Assembly (NCBI GenBank): GCA_019241095.1
Contig: JAFAXJ010000059.1
Coordinates: 1-6,852, forward strand
From: Verrucomicrobiota bacterium
Lineage (GTDB): Bacteria; Verrucomicrobiota; Verrucomicrobiia; Chthoniobacterales; JAFAMB01
Direction: 5' to 3'
DNA length: 6,852 nt
The notes under the pieces are model-generated. The model ran no database searches. It had not been told where the DNA came from and was given only the letters and a program-made list of their open reading frames with translations. A program made the position numbers and the translations under genes. Shown piece by piece: positions 1 through 5,906 of the stretch (within the stretch, counting starts at the first letter, position 1; each line of letters starts with the position of its first letter).

Positions 1-81
1 CATCCAATCTATCCAATTACTTTTGCTGAGTTGAAGAAAGATCGTGAATGGCTAACGAAAAAGACGAGAAACGTAGCATAG
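1..81 (+). CDS. C-terminal end of a YqjE/holin-X-like membrane protein (partial)
   Basis: Reading frame 1 is open from the left edge to a TAG at 79-81 and gives 26 residues. They include the segment FAELKKDREWL. A charged ELkkDreWL-type tail after a Pro/Thr-containing stretch is what I remember from the C-termini of the holin superfamily III / YqjE-type small membrane proteins (PF07332), where it follows two transmembrane helices that would lie upstream of this window. The frame runs 34 bases past the start codon of the next gene, which is in another frame, so the two are probably translationally coupled. The following gene encodes another small membrane protein, which agrees with a YqjD/YqjE-like cluster. 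The fragment is too short for certainty. Visible: the open frame and the tail motif. Inferred: the family. Confidence 0.6.
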   Translation, partial: HPIYPITFAELKKDREWLTKKTRNVA

Positions 82-410
82 TTGAGGATTTAGCTCGGGC
101 CAGAATGGAGCTGAGCGATCAGACCATTCAGATCCGCAGAGGTTTAGACGTCTCCACTCATGTCCAGACATCTATTAGACGTCACTCTTATGGCTGGCTC
201 AGCGTGGCTGCCATATTGGGCTGGATCTTGTCACGGCTTCCTACCCGTAAGAGGAAAATCTATCTCGAGGCGGGCACGAAAAGAAAGCTGGGCGAGAAGG
301 GTGCTGGAGGCGGTCTGCTTGGGTTGCTTTTCAAGAGTGTCTGGGGACTTGCCAGACCAGTGGTGACGGCGTATTTCACCAAGAAATTATCGGATTCGAT
401 GGCTAAATAG
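48..410 (+). CDS. Small membrane protein, YqjD/DUF3618-like, downstream of a holin-X-like gene
   Basis: A 120-residue protein of unknown function. Residues 1-45 are charged and probably helical (many Glu/Arg/Lys, no Pro). Residues about 49-65 (GWLSVAAILGWILSRLP) form one hydrophobic membrane segment, followed by a strongly basic patch (RKRK near 67-70, KRK near 78-80). A Gly-rich weakly hydrophobic stretch at 86-112 could be a second membrane or amphipathic helix. A charged N-terminal helix followed by one membrane segment is the general design of YqjD/ElaB and DUF3618-type proteins, which sit in the inner membrane and are linked to stationary phase or stress. The ATG at 48 is preceded by a purine-rich GAAGAAAG at 33-40, a usable ribosome binding site, and by in-frame stops at 27 and 45, so no longer start is possible. 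It overlaps the preceding gene by 34 bases. The class is plausible, but the exact family and function are not established. Confidence 0.75.
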   Translation: MANEKDEKRSIVEDLARARMELSDQTIQIRRGLDVSTHVQTSIRRHSYGWLSVAAILGWILSRLPTRKRKIYLEAGTKRKLGEKGAGGGLLGLLFKSVWGLARPVVTAYFTKKLSDSMAK

Positions 411-441
411 GATTCGCGTAGCCTTTCACTGAATGCGGAAC

Positions 442-469
442 CGGCATCTGAGGTCAATCTCAGAGGCCG
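442..469. terminator. Hairpin between convergent genes, possible bidirectional terminator
   Basis: CGGC (442-445), one A/G mismatch, TCTGAG (447-452), a six-base loop GTCAAT, then CTCAGA (459-464) and GCCG (466-469). That is 10 paired bases in a 28-base hairpin, 32 bases after the stop of the small membrane protein and 85 bases after the end of mutL on the other strand. No run of T follows on either strand, so a classical intrinsic terminator is not shown. The convergent position makes a role in 3' end formation or RNA stability the simplest reading. Confidence 0.4.
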
Positions 470-554
470 CACCGACTGCGGGTATTCGATCGCGACCCCA
501 ATGGCAACCATTGTACAAGGCGATTTGATCTGATATTAAGGAGGGCTTGCTCCG

Positions 555-2378
555 TCATTTTCGCCCGAACTTTTTCTCTAAATCGCTGTAGGAGATCTGG
601 ATCATGGTGGGTCTGCCATGCGGACAGCAGTAGGGCAGGTCGCAGCAGAGAAGGTCTTCCAGCAGTTTTTGGATTTCCGGAATTCGGATTTCATCATTGG
701 CTTTAATCGCGTGCCTGCACACGGTTTTCGCAATTGCGTCCTCTCCCATGCGTAACCGCGAAGTCTGAACGGTCATTGACCGTAACTCGTCCACTAAAAG
801 GCGGACTGTAGCGGTTGGATCGTCGGTACGGAAAAATTGAGGAATGCCGTCAATTTTCAATGTGGAGTTGCCGAAAGGCTCAAGGGCGAAACCCATTTTT
901 TCCAGAACCGGTGCGTTAGCTGCAATCCAATCGTAATCTTTGGGCATGAGTTGTACCGTCAGCGGAATGAGCAGACGCTGTATTGGCACCCCGGCGGTTT
1001 CCATTTGACGCCGAAGCTGTTCAAACAGAATGCGTTCATGCGCAGCGTGCTGGTCGACTAGAACCAATCCCTCGGTACTCTCCATCAAAACGTAAAGTTT
1101 TCCCAGCACGCCTACTATTCGGAAATGTTCAACAGAATTCTGCAGGGTCTTACATTGTTCCGGTAAAGCCGGTTGATGATTTCCCGTTGAGACAGATTCA
1201 TCTAGTTCAGGGAAAACGTTTGCCTGCGAGCCTTGCGCAGCGGCCGTCTCGACCGAATAGAGCCAGTCCTTTCTCAACGCGAATTGTTCAGCAGGTGGAA
1301 TTAGATCTTGTGTAGACTGAGGCTGCGTCGCCGAATTCGTGCGCGAGTGTTTCGAAAGCTCTGACCCACCGAAGACCTGACGCGATTTGTTATCTTTGAG
1401 GGTGTTTTGGATTGCATTCGCGACCGCTTCGCGCACTCGATCGGGTTCACGGAAACGCACTTCTCTTTTGGAAGGATGTACGTTCACATCAACCAGTTCC
1501 GGATCTATCCATAATAAAAGGAACATGACAGAAAACTGACCTTTCATCAGGGCTGTGTGATATCCTTCTCTAATCCCGTGCTGGACAGTGATGTTCTCGA
1601 TTGCACGACCGTTCACGAACACGATTTGTTCAGCTCTTGTTGAACGAAAAATCCCGGGCTTGCCAATCAGGCCGGAAACTTGGATTCCGTGGTAAGCAGC
1701 CGGCTGAATCTCAAGCAGTTGTTCCAGAAACTCAGGACCGCGAAGATCACGAATGCGCTCATTCAAGGACCCTGCGGCAGGGGCATGAAAAATCAGGTTC
1801 TGCTCACGTCGAAAGACAAAACCAACTTGAGAATGGCCGACTGCTTGGAGCAGTAACTGATGCTGGATATGGCTGGTTTCGGTGTTTTCGCTTCGTAAGA
1901 ATTTGCGGCGCGCTGGTAGGTTATAAAAAAGGGACCGGACTTGGATTGCGGTACCTGGCGCTTCGCCAGAAACCTTTACCTGGTCGATTTTACCCCCATT
2001 TACGACAATCTCTGTTCCCTCCAAAGCGTTTGCCAGGCGCGTGGTCATGCTGAAACGGGAAACGCTGGCGATGCTGGGCAAGGCTTCTCCTCGAAAGCCC
2101 AAAGTTTGAATTCTGGCCAGATCATGGCCAGTGCGGATTTTACTGGTAGCGTGCCTTTCGAGACTTAACAAAGCGTCGTCTCGGTCCATTCCGGTCCCAT
2201 TATCAATTACTCGGATGACTGCCGCCCCGCCCCGCACGATTGCAACTTCGATCTGTGTTGCGCACGCATCGATGCTGTTTTCAACCAGTTCCTTAACAAC
2301 GGAAGCTGGACGTTCGACCACCTCACCGGCAGCAACCTGACTGGCGACATCATCCGATAAGAGAACAATTCGACCCAT
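555..2378 (-). CDS. mutL: DNA mismatch repair protein MutL (endonuclease type)
   Basis: MutL couples mismatch recognition by MutS to strand removal. The N-terminal GHKL ATPase is complete: VKELVENSIDA at 28-38 (catalytic Glu30 and Mg-binding Asn34 by alignment with E. coli MutL), DNGTGM at 59-64, RHATSKI at 75-81 and GFRGEAL at 94-100. The transducer domain follows, with FVNGRAIEN near 254-262 and DVNVHPSKREVRF near 297-309. A hydrophilic linker covers about 335-415. The C-terminal dimerisation domain carries the metal-dependent nicking motif DQHAAHERILFE (442-453), a beta-clamp-binding type motif QRLLIP (467-472), CRHAIKA (554-560), CPHGRP (585-590) and a final FGR (604-606). These are the hallmarks of MutL from bacteria that lack MutH, so the protein should nick the new strand itself. 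The 607-residue length is normal. The start gives the usual N-terminus just before the ATPase; upstream on the minus strand there is no clear Shine-Dalgarno sequence. It is divergent from the A-type carrier gene. Confidence 0.98.
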   Translation of the reverse strand: MGRIVLLSDDVASQVAAGEVVERPASVVKELVENSIDACATQIEVAIVRGGAAVIRVIDNGTGMDRDDALLSLERHATSKIRTGHDLARIQTLGFRGEALPSIASVSRFSMTTRLANALEGTEIVVNGGKIDQVKVSGEAPGTAIQVRSLFYNLPARRKFLRSENTETSHIQHQLLLQAVGHSQVGFVFRREQNLIFHAPAAGSLNERIRDLRGPEFLEQLLEIQPAAYHGIQVSGLIGKPGIFRSTRAEQIVFVNGRAIENITVQHGIREGYHTALMKGQFSVMFLLLWIDPELVDVNVHPSKREVRFREPDRVREAVANAIQNTLKDNKSRQVFGGSELSKHSRTNSATQPQSTQDLIPPAEQFALRKDWLYSVETAAAQGSQANVFPELDESVSTGNHQPALPEQCKTLQNSVEHFRIVGVLGKLYVLMESTEGLVLVDQHAAHERILFEQLRRQMETAGVPIQRLLIPLTVQLMPKDYDWIAANAPVLEKMGFALEPFGNSTLKIDGIPQFFRTDDPTATVRLLVDELRSMTVQTSRLRMGEDAIAKTVCRHAIKANDEIRIPEIQKLLEDLLCCDLPYCCPHGRPTMIQISYSDLEKKFGRK

Positions 2379-2427
2379 GTAAACTCGAAGCCTGACTGTA
2401 GGTTGAACCAGACCTATTTGCTAACCT

Positions 2428-2460
2428 CAACTTTGGGGTTTTGTGAGGCTCCTAAAGTTG
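2428..2460. promoter_or_regulatory. Inverted repeat in the mutL / A-type carrier divergent region
   Basis: CAACTTTGGG (2428-2437) and CCTAAAGTTG (2451-2460) are complementary over 10 positions, with one G-T wobble, around a 13-base spacer. The repeat lies about 50 bases upstream of mutL and about 105 bases upstream of the iron-sulfur carrier gene. It could be an operator for a dimeric regulator or an RNA hairpin in either leader. No T-run follows it on either strand, so it does not look like a terminator. The rest of the 186-base gap (2379-2564) holds only short palindromes such as ATTGCAAT at 2503-2510. No promoter in it convinces me. Confidence 0.35.
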
Positions 2461-2564
2461 GCGGTAATGTTTGATCGCCATGTGGTCCTTAGCGCTACTC
2501 GCATTGCAATTCCAGGTCTCGGAAGTTTGACTTAAAGCGGCGCGTCGCGTAAAGAGTTGATGCG

Positions 2565-2897
2565 ATGATAGCTGTTACGGAGTCTGCTGTTCGCCACCTA
2601 CAGGACCTTGTCGCGGATAATCCACAATATCGCGACAAAGGTCTGAGGATTCTCGTTGAAAAGGGCGGCTGTGCCGGAATGCAGTATGTTTTAGAATTTG
2701 ATCGGGCCAAAGAAGGCGATCATCGTGTCAGGAACGATGGTGTGGAAGTTTTGATCGACTCTCTCAGTGCAGAATATCTGAAAGGCTCTACGGTCGACTT
2801 CGCCGATGGGCTGACTGGCGCAGGTTTTACGATCAGGAATCCGAATGCCGCAAGAAGTTGTGGTTGTGGCACCTCCTTTGAGATAGTTCCTGAGTAG
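2565..2897 (+). CDS. A-type iron-sulfur cluster carrier (ErpA/IscA/HesB family)
   Basis: A cytoplasmic protein that receives an iron-sulfur cluster from the Isc or Suf scaffold and passes it to apo-enzymes. The 110-residue length is typical. The opening MIAVTESAVRHLQDLV matches the family's first strand and helix. The three cluster ligands are present: Cys36 in GGCAGMQY, and Cys99 and Cys101 in SCGCGTSF near the C-terminus. GAGFTIRNPNA just before the Cys-x-Cys is also a family signature. ATG 2565 is preceded by AAAGAG (2551-2556) at a suitable distance. The gene ends with two TAG codons in a row and lies 47 bases before the unknown membrane protein gene on the same strand, so the two may be co-transcribed. 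No isc or suf gene is seen nearby. I cannot tell ErpA from IscA or SufA by sequence alone, so no symbol is given. Confidence 0.95.
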   Translation: MIAVTESAVRHLQDLVADNPQYRDKGLRILVEKGGCAGMQYVLEFDRAKEGDHRVRNDGVEVLIDSLSAEYLKGSTVDFADGLTGAGFTIRNPNAARSCGCGTSFEIVPE

Positions 2898-2944
2898 TAG
2901 CAGCTGCTGTCTGGGTTCGCGGCGTTTGCCGTGTTCTCGACACC

Positions 2945-4408
2945 ATGAAAACGGCCGCATTCCTGGGATACAAAAGACGACTGAGGCATCAAGAATCGGA
3001 CAATCTCTTCGGTTGGAGCGTTTTCATTCTTCTATTGTGCGGATTTGCTCTCAGTTGCTGGATCGGAACGTTTTATATTTTCACACATCCCGAACAGCCG
3101 TTTAACTATCAGATTCTTTCTAAACTAAAAAAACTGGATCCGCCGAGACGTTTTCAGCTGACCGCTGCACCTTCTGGTGAGTTTCTTTCGCCAGAGAAGC
3201 TATTGGCAACATTCGGCGCCATGAATTTGGGACAGCTGATCGACAAGAGCAATTCTCTGTTACGTTCGTACATCCGAAATTATGATCACGAAGTTACAAA
3301 AATACCGTACGTAACAGGCAAGTTCGTCATTATTGACAGCTTTCCCCTTTCCGGAAACACCTTTTTTGGCTCCGGAATGGCAGTGCTGGCTCACTCACTC
3401 GATGTGCCATCCGTGTATATTGAGCATTTCTATCCAGCAAATTCGGATAGGGTTTCTGCAATGCGCCAGGTTCTTAAGACGGGGCTCGGAATTGAATTGC
3501 GGCGATCCCTGGACCTGTCGGCGGTAATTCATATTACGAGTTTGGGTGAGGGTAGGCTGCTTTTCAGCTGCGTCCCACTGCTCTATGGATCTTACGGTGT
3601 TTCGGATTCCGGCGCGGGTTTTCAGCTTGAGCCCCCAAAAGCAGTCAATCTCAAAGCCGGCCTGCCTCTGGTGAAGGAAAATGAACTAACTGATGCCGAG
3701 AAACGATTCACCGTGTACACCCGTGCTTCAGGCCATCGAGAGGTTGCAGCTGTACCGTCCAAATTGAAATCTAATCTGATCAGTTCGGATATCGCGTCGA
3801 CCTCCCCGCTTAAAACTGAACCAATCGAAAGTTCTGGCCAAGCTTTGAAGCCAACTCCAAACGGCTCGCCGGTTACGGTTGCGAAAACCGATTCTCCGCC
3901 CCGAGCGGTTCTTGTGGTTTCTTCCTCTTTCCCCCATACAGCAAAAACGTCGAGTATTGCAGCTGCTTCCCCTTCACCCAACCCTGTGCATGTGCCATTG
4001 CAGCCATTTCTGACCGCATCGCCGCCACCTTCTACTACCACGCGATCTGTAGGATGGCAGATCTATCGCGCGGGCCAAATGCCGCGAGGCCGCTTGCTCG
4101 ACGTCGAACAGACGGCGGAGTTGGCCGACAAAGGTGTATTGAATCAGGTCATGTACTTGCATGGCGACTTCACGGTAACGGCAGCAAAAGATAATCGAGC
4201 GGTTTTAAGACCTCACCAATCATTGACTGACCGCGTATTGAACAGGGGTAACGCGAGAGTCATTGTAGAATTCCCAGAAGCTGCCGGACCGCCGCGCCAG
4301 GGCGAAACCTTTCAACGGGCGGGCGACCGTCCATTTCAAATCGTTGATGTTCGAAGAGGCTCTGATGGTCAGGTTAATATCTACGCTCGCGAGATCACTT
4401 CTGAATAG
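2945..4408 (+). CDS. Unknown single-pass membrane-anchored protein with PST-rich linker and small C-terminal domain
   Basis: I do not recognise this 487-residue protein. A short basic N-terminus (KRRLRH, 10-15) precedes one strong hydrophobic helix at about 22-46 (GWSVFILLLCGFALSCW). This fits a signal anchor with the bulk of the protein outside the cytoplasmic membrane. Residues about 50-235 look like a folded domain with alternating strands and helices: VTGKFVIIDSFPLSG at 123-137, HSLDVPSVYIEHFYP at 150-164 and a Gly-rich YGSYGVSDSGAG at 214-225. Residues about 265-368 form a linker rich in Pro, Ser, Thr and Ala with no predicted core. Residues about 369-487 form a second compact, probably mainly beta domain, beginning VGWQIYRAGQMPRGRLLD and ending NIYAREITSE. 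An OB-like fold is only a guess. ATG 2945 gives the basic residues ahead of the helix, but no Shine-Dalgarno sequence is visible before it. There are no cysteine pairs, lipobox or catalytic motif I can name. It lies 47 bases after the iron-sulfur carrier gene, which gives no clear functional hint. Confidence 0.85.
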   Translation: MKTAAFLGYKRRLRHQESDNLFGWSVFILLLCGFALSCWIGTFYIFTHPEQPFNYQILSKLKKLDPPRRFQLTAAPSGEFLSPEKLLATFGAMNLGQLIDKSNSLLRSYIRNYDHEVTKIPYVTGKFVIIDSFPLSGNTFFGSGMAVLAHSLDVPSVYIEHFYPANSDRVSAMRQVLKTGLGIELRRSLDLSAVIHITSLGEGRLLFSCVPLLYGSYGVSDSGAGFQLEPPKAVNLKAGLPLVKENELTDAEKRFTVYTRASGHREVAAVPSKLKSNLISSDIASTSPLKTEPIESSGQALKPTPNGSPVTVAKTDSPPRAVLVVSSSFPHTAKTSSIAAASPSPNPVHVPLQPFLTASPPPSTTTRSVGWQIYRAGQMPRGRLLDVEQTAELADKGVLNQVMYLHGDFTVTAAKDNRAVLRPHQSLTDRVLNRGNARVIVEFPEAAGPPRQGETFQRAGDRPFQIVDVRRGSDGQVNIYAREITSE

Positions 4409-4426
4409 AAACTTGTGGCTTATAGA

Positions 4427-4483
4427 CACTTATGAGTCCGTTGGGTCCTGGAAGACGCAAAATGAATGCAACGACTCAAAGTG
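4427..4483. repeat. Long imperfect inverted repeat (15-bp stem with two bulges, 25-base loop)
   Basis: The left arm CACTTATGAGTCCGTTG (4427-4443) pairs with the right arm CAACGACTCAAAGTG (4469-4483). All 15 bases of the right arm are paired, and only A4432 and C4439 (or the equivalent neighbouring C) bulge out on the left. It begins 18 bases after the stop of the unknown membrane protein gene and ends about 100 bases before the reductase gene. No T-run follows on either strand. It could be a Rho-type or processing hairpin that protects the upstream transcript's 3' end, a dispersed small palindromic repeat, or part of a structured RNA. Confidence 0.6.
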
Positions 4484-4513
4484 AGAATATCCATGGCACG
4501 GCCAATGCTACCC

Positions 4514-4536
4514 GGAGTTTTACGGCAAGAAGCTCC
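4514..4536 (+). other. Small hairpin upstream of the reductase gene
   Basis: GGAGTTTT (4514-4521) can pair with GAAGCTCC (4529-4536) around a seven-base loop, ACGGCAA. Two of the eight pairs are G-U, so it forms only in RNA of the plus strand. It is weaker than the hairpin at 4427-4483 but lies in the same otherwise empty gap. It may be part of a structured leader if transcription reads through from upstream, or it may be chance. Confidence 0.25.
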
Positions 4537-4575
4537 AACGATATCCACCGGTCCCGTATTTCCCTAAACTTCTTT

Positions 4576-4581
4576 TATATT
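4576..4581 (+). promoter_or_regulatory. Candidate -10 box (TATATT) giving a leaderless reductase mRNA
   Basis: TATATT matches the TATAAT consensus at five of six positions and ends five bases before the ATG at 4587. A transcript started at the usual distance would begin at or next to the start codon. The region before the ATG is T-rich and has no Shine-Dalgarno-like purine run, which agrees with leaderless translation. I see no good -35 hexamer at 16-18 bases upstream. The site is therefore only a candidate. Confidence 0.35.
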
Positions 4582-4586
4582 GTTTT

Positions 4587-5732
4587 ATGACATCGACTCC
4601 GGTCCTTTACACAAGGAAAAACCCTTTTCCGGCAAAACTCGTTGAGAATCGTCGGCTGAACCTCACGGGTTCTGAAAAGGAAACGCGCCACTACGTTTTT
4701 TCGCTAAGCGGATCGGGCTTTGCATATGATGTAGGTGACTCGATCGGTGTGTTTGCACAGAACGACCCCGAGTTGGTAGATCAAATTCTGCAGGCGTTAC
4801 GATTCAGTGGTGATGAAAGCGTCACCAACAAAGAGGGTGAAAGCTTCACGATTCGTGAGGGTTTACTACAAAATTTTCAAATTACACAACCCTCCCGCCA
4901 ATTTCTGGAGGCCATCGCACAACGTTCCGAAGGTACTGACGAACTTAAAGAATTATTACAGAGCGATCGGACGAAAGAACTAGAGCACTACCTTTGGGGG
5001 ATGGAAGTAATTGACTTTCTGATCGATCGTCCTTCAATCCGGTTTACTCCTCAGGAGTTTGCAGCAACTCTCCGTAAACTACAGCCGCGTCTCTATTCCA
5101 TCGCTTCCAGTTTGAAGGCGTTTCCCGAGTCGGTGCACCTTGTGATCGCAACCGTCAGATACGAAAGCCACGGACGGCCAAGGAAGGGGGTTGCGTCTAC
5201 CTATCTTGCGGAAAGGGTCACTCCCAATTCTGCAGTGCCGATATTCGTGCACGTGGCAAAAGGGTTTCGACTGCCTCAGAATCCAGTCACTCCCATCATT
5301 ATGATTGGCCCTGGAACCGGAGTCGCTCCATTCAGAGCTTATCTGCAAGAGCGACACGCTACGGGCGCCCCTGGAAGAAACTGGCTCTTTTTTGGTGAGC
5401 AACGATTTAAATGTGATTTTTTTTACCAGGAGGAGTTTGAGTTTTTCCAGAAAGTCGGTGTGCTGACCCGATTTTCAACTGCTTTTTCCCGTGACCAAGC
5501 TCACAAAATTTACGTCCAACACCGTCTTCTCGAAAACAGTAAAGACATTTACGCCTGGCTTGAGGAGGGTGCTCATCTGTACGTCTGCGGCGATGCCGCT
5601 CGGATGGCCAAGGATGTCGATGTAGCTTTGCACCAGATCGTTGCGACCGAAGGCGGTAAAACACCCGAACAGGCCGCCGAATACATCGAAGCTTTGCGCA
5701 AGGAAAAAAGATATAAGAAAGATGTCTACTAG
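4587..5732 (+). CDS. CysJ-type NADPH/FAD reductase lacking the flavodoxin domain (sulfite reductase flavoprotein alpha-like)
   Basis: A soluble diflavin-reductase module that takes hydride from NADPH to FAD and passes single electrons to a partner. Residues about 10-230 form the FAD domain with the connecting helical insert typical of CysJ and cytochrome P450 reductase: RLYS at 168-171 holds FAD and GVAST at 201-205 the pyrophosphate. The NADPH domain follows: GPGTGVAPFR (241-250), FFGEQR (268-273), Ser301-Arg302 with Lys307 and Tyr309 (the pattern that recognises the 2'-phosphate of NADPH), YVCGDA (332-337) with Cys334, Gly335 and Asp336, and the terminal RYKKDVY whose final Tyr should stack on the flavin. 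At 381 residues it matches only the C-terminal two thirds of CysJ (about 600). The N-terminal FMN/flavodoxin domain is absent, and no fragment of it is seen upstream. The electron acceptor, perhaps a separate flavodoxin, ferredoxin or sulfite reductase hemoprotein, must be encoded elsewhere. There is no ribosome binding site before ATG 4587 and no other start codon in frame back to a stop at 4482. The fold is certain, but the substrate pathway is not, so no symbol is given. Confidence 0.92.
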   Translation: MTSTPVLYTRKNPFPAKLVENRRLNLTGSEKETRHYVFSLSGSGFAYDVGDSIGVFAQNDPELVDQILQALRFSGDESVTNKEGESFTIREGLLQNFQITQPSRQFLEAIAQRSEGTDELKELLQSDRTKELEHYLWGMEVIDFLIDRPSIRFTPQEFAATLRKLQPRLYSIASSLKAFPESVHLVIATVRYESHGRPRKGVASTYLAERVTPNSAVPIFVHVAKGFRLPQNPVTPIIMIGPGTGVAPFRAYLQERHATGAPGRNWLFFGEQRFKCDFFYQEEFEFFQKVGVLTRFSTAFSRDQAHKIYVQHRLLENSKDIYAWLEEGAHLYVCGDAARMAKDVDVALHQIVATEGGKTPEQAAEYIEALRKEKRYKKDVY

Positions 5733-5798
5733 GCGCCTTGCAGGTCTCGATTGAATGTTCCTGACGGGCCTAACGCTTCGAACTTTCACGAACCCGAG

Positions 5799-5866
5799 CG
5801 CAATCCTGTTCTTTCAATCCCGCGCAGGAATGACTGCTTAGCTTGATTGCGACGTTTTAATTTTTT
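5799..5866 (+). terminator. Possible terminator after the reductase gene
   Basis: CGCAATC (5799-5805) and GATTGCG (5845-5851) are perfect seven-base complements, followed by a T-rich stretch (TTTTAATTTTTT, 5855-5866). The loop is about 39 bases and the T-run starts three bases after the stem, so this is a poor match to a standard intrinsic terminator. It is the only T-tailed stem in the convergent gap 5733-5906. That gap otherwise contains only short palindromes such as AGGCGCCT at 5731-5738. Confidence 0.3.
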
Positions 5867-5906
5867 CAAACTAGCGCCTCATTGCCGATCGACGACCAAT
5901 GTTTCG

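Noticed and set aside
1601..2053. Plus-strand open frame of 150 codons inside mutL
   Set aside because: It lies antisense to the strongly conserved transducer and ATPase region of mutL, and its product looks like no protein family.
2527..2555. TTGACT (2527-2532) with TAAAGA (2550-2555) as a promoter for the iron-sulfur carrier gene
   Set aside because: The spacing of 17 is right, but the -10 match is only three of six. It would coincide with the purine-rich ribosome binding site, so the transcript would lose it.
2899..2908. Ten-base palindrome AGCAGCTGCT just after the iron-sulfur carrier gene
   Set aside because: It has no loop and no T-tail, and the pairing does not extend further. It is too short to call a terminator or operator.
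3622..4041. Minus-strand open frame of 139 codons opposite the Pro/Ser/Thr-rich linker
   Set aside because: It mirrors the linker codons of the plus-strand gene, encodes low-complexity Gly/Glu-rich sequence and has no family signature. The plus-strand frame is clearly the gene.
4485..4586. Open frame continuing upstream of the reductase ATG, possible N-terminal extension
   Set aside because: The roughly 34 codons contain no ATG, GTG or TTG start. The translation is rich in Tyr and Pro and does not resemble a flavodoxin domain.
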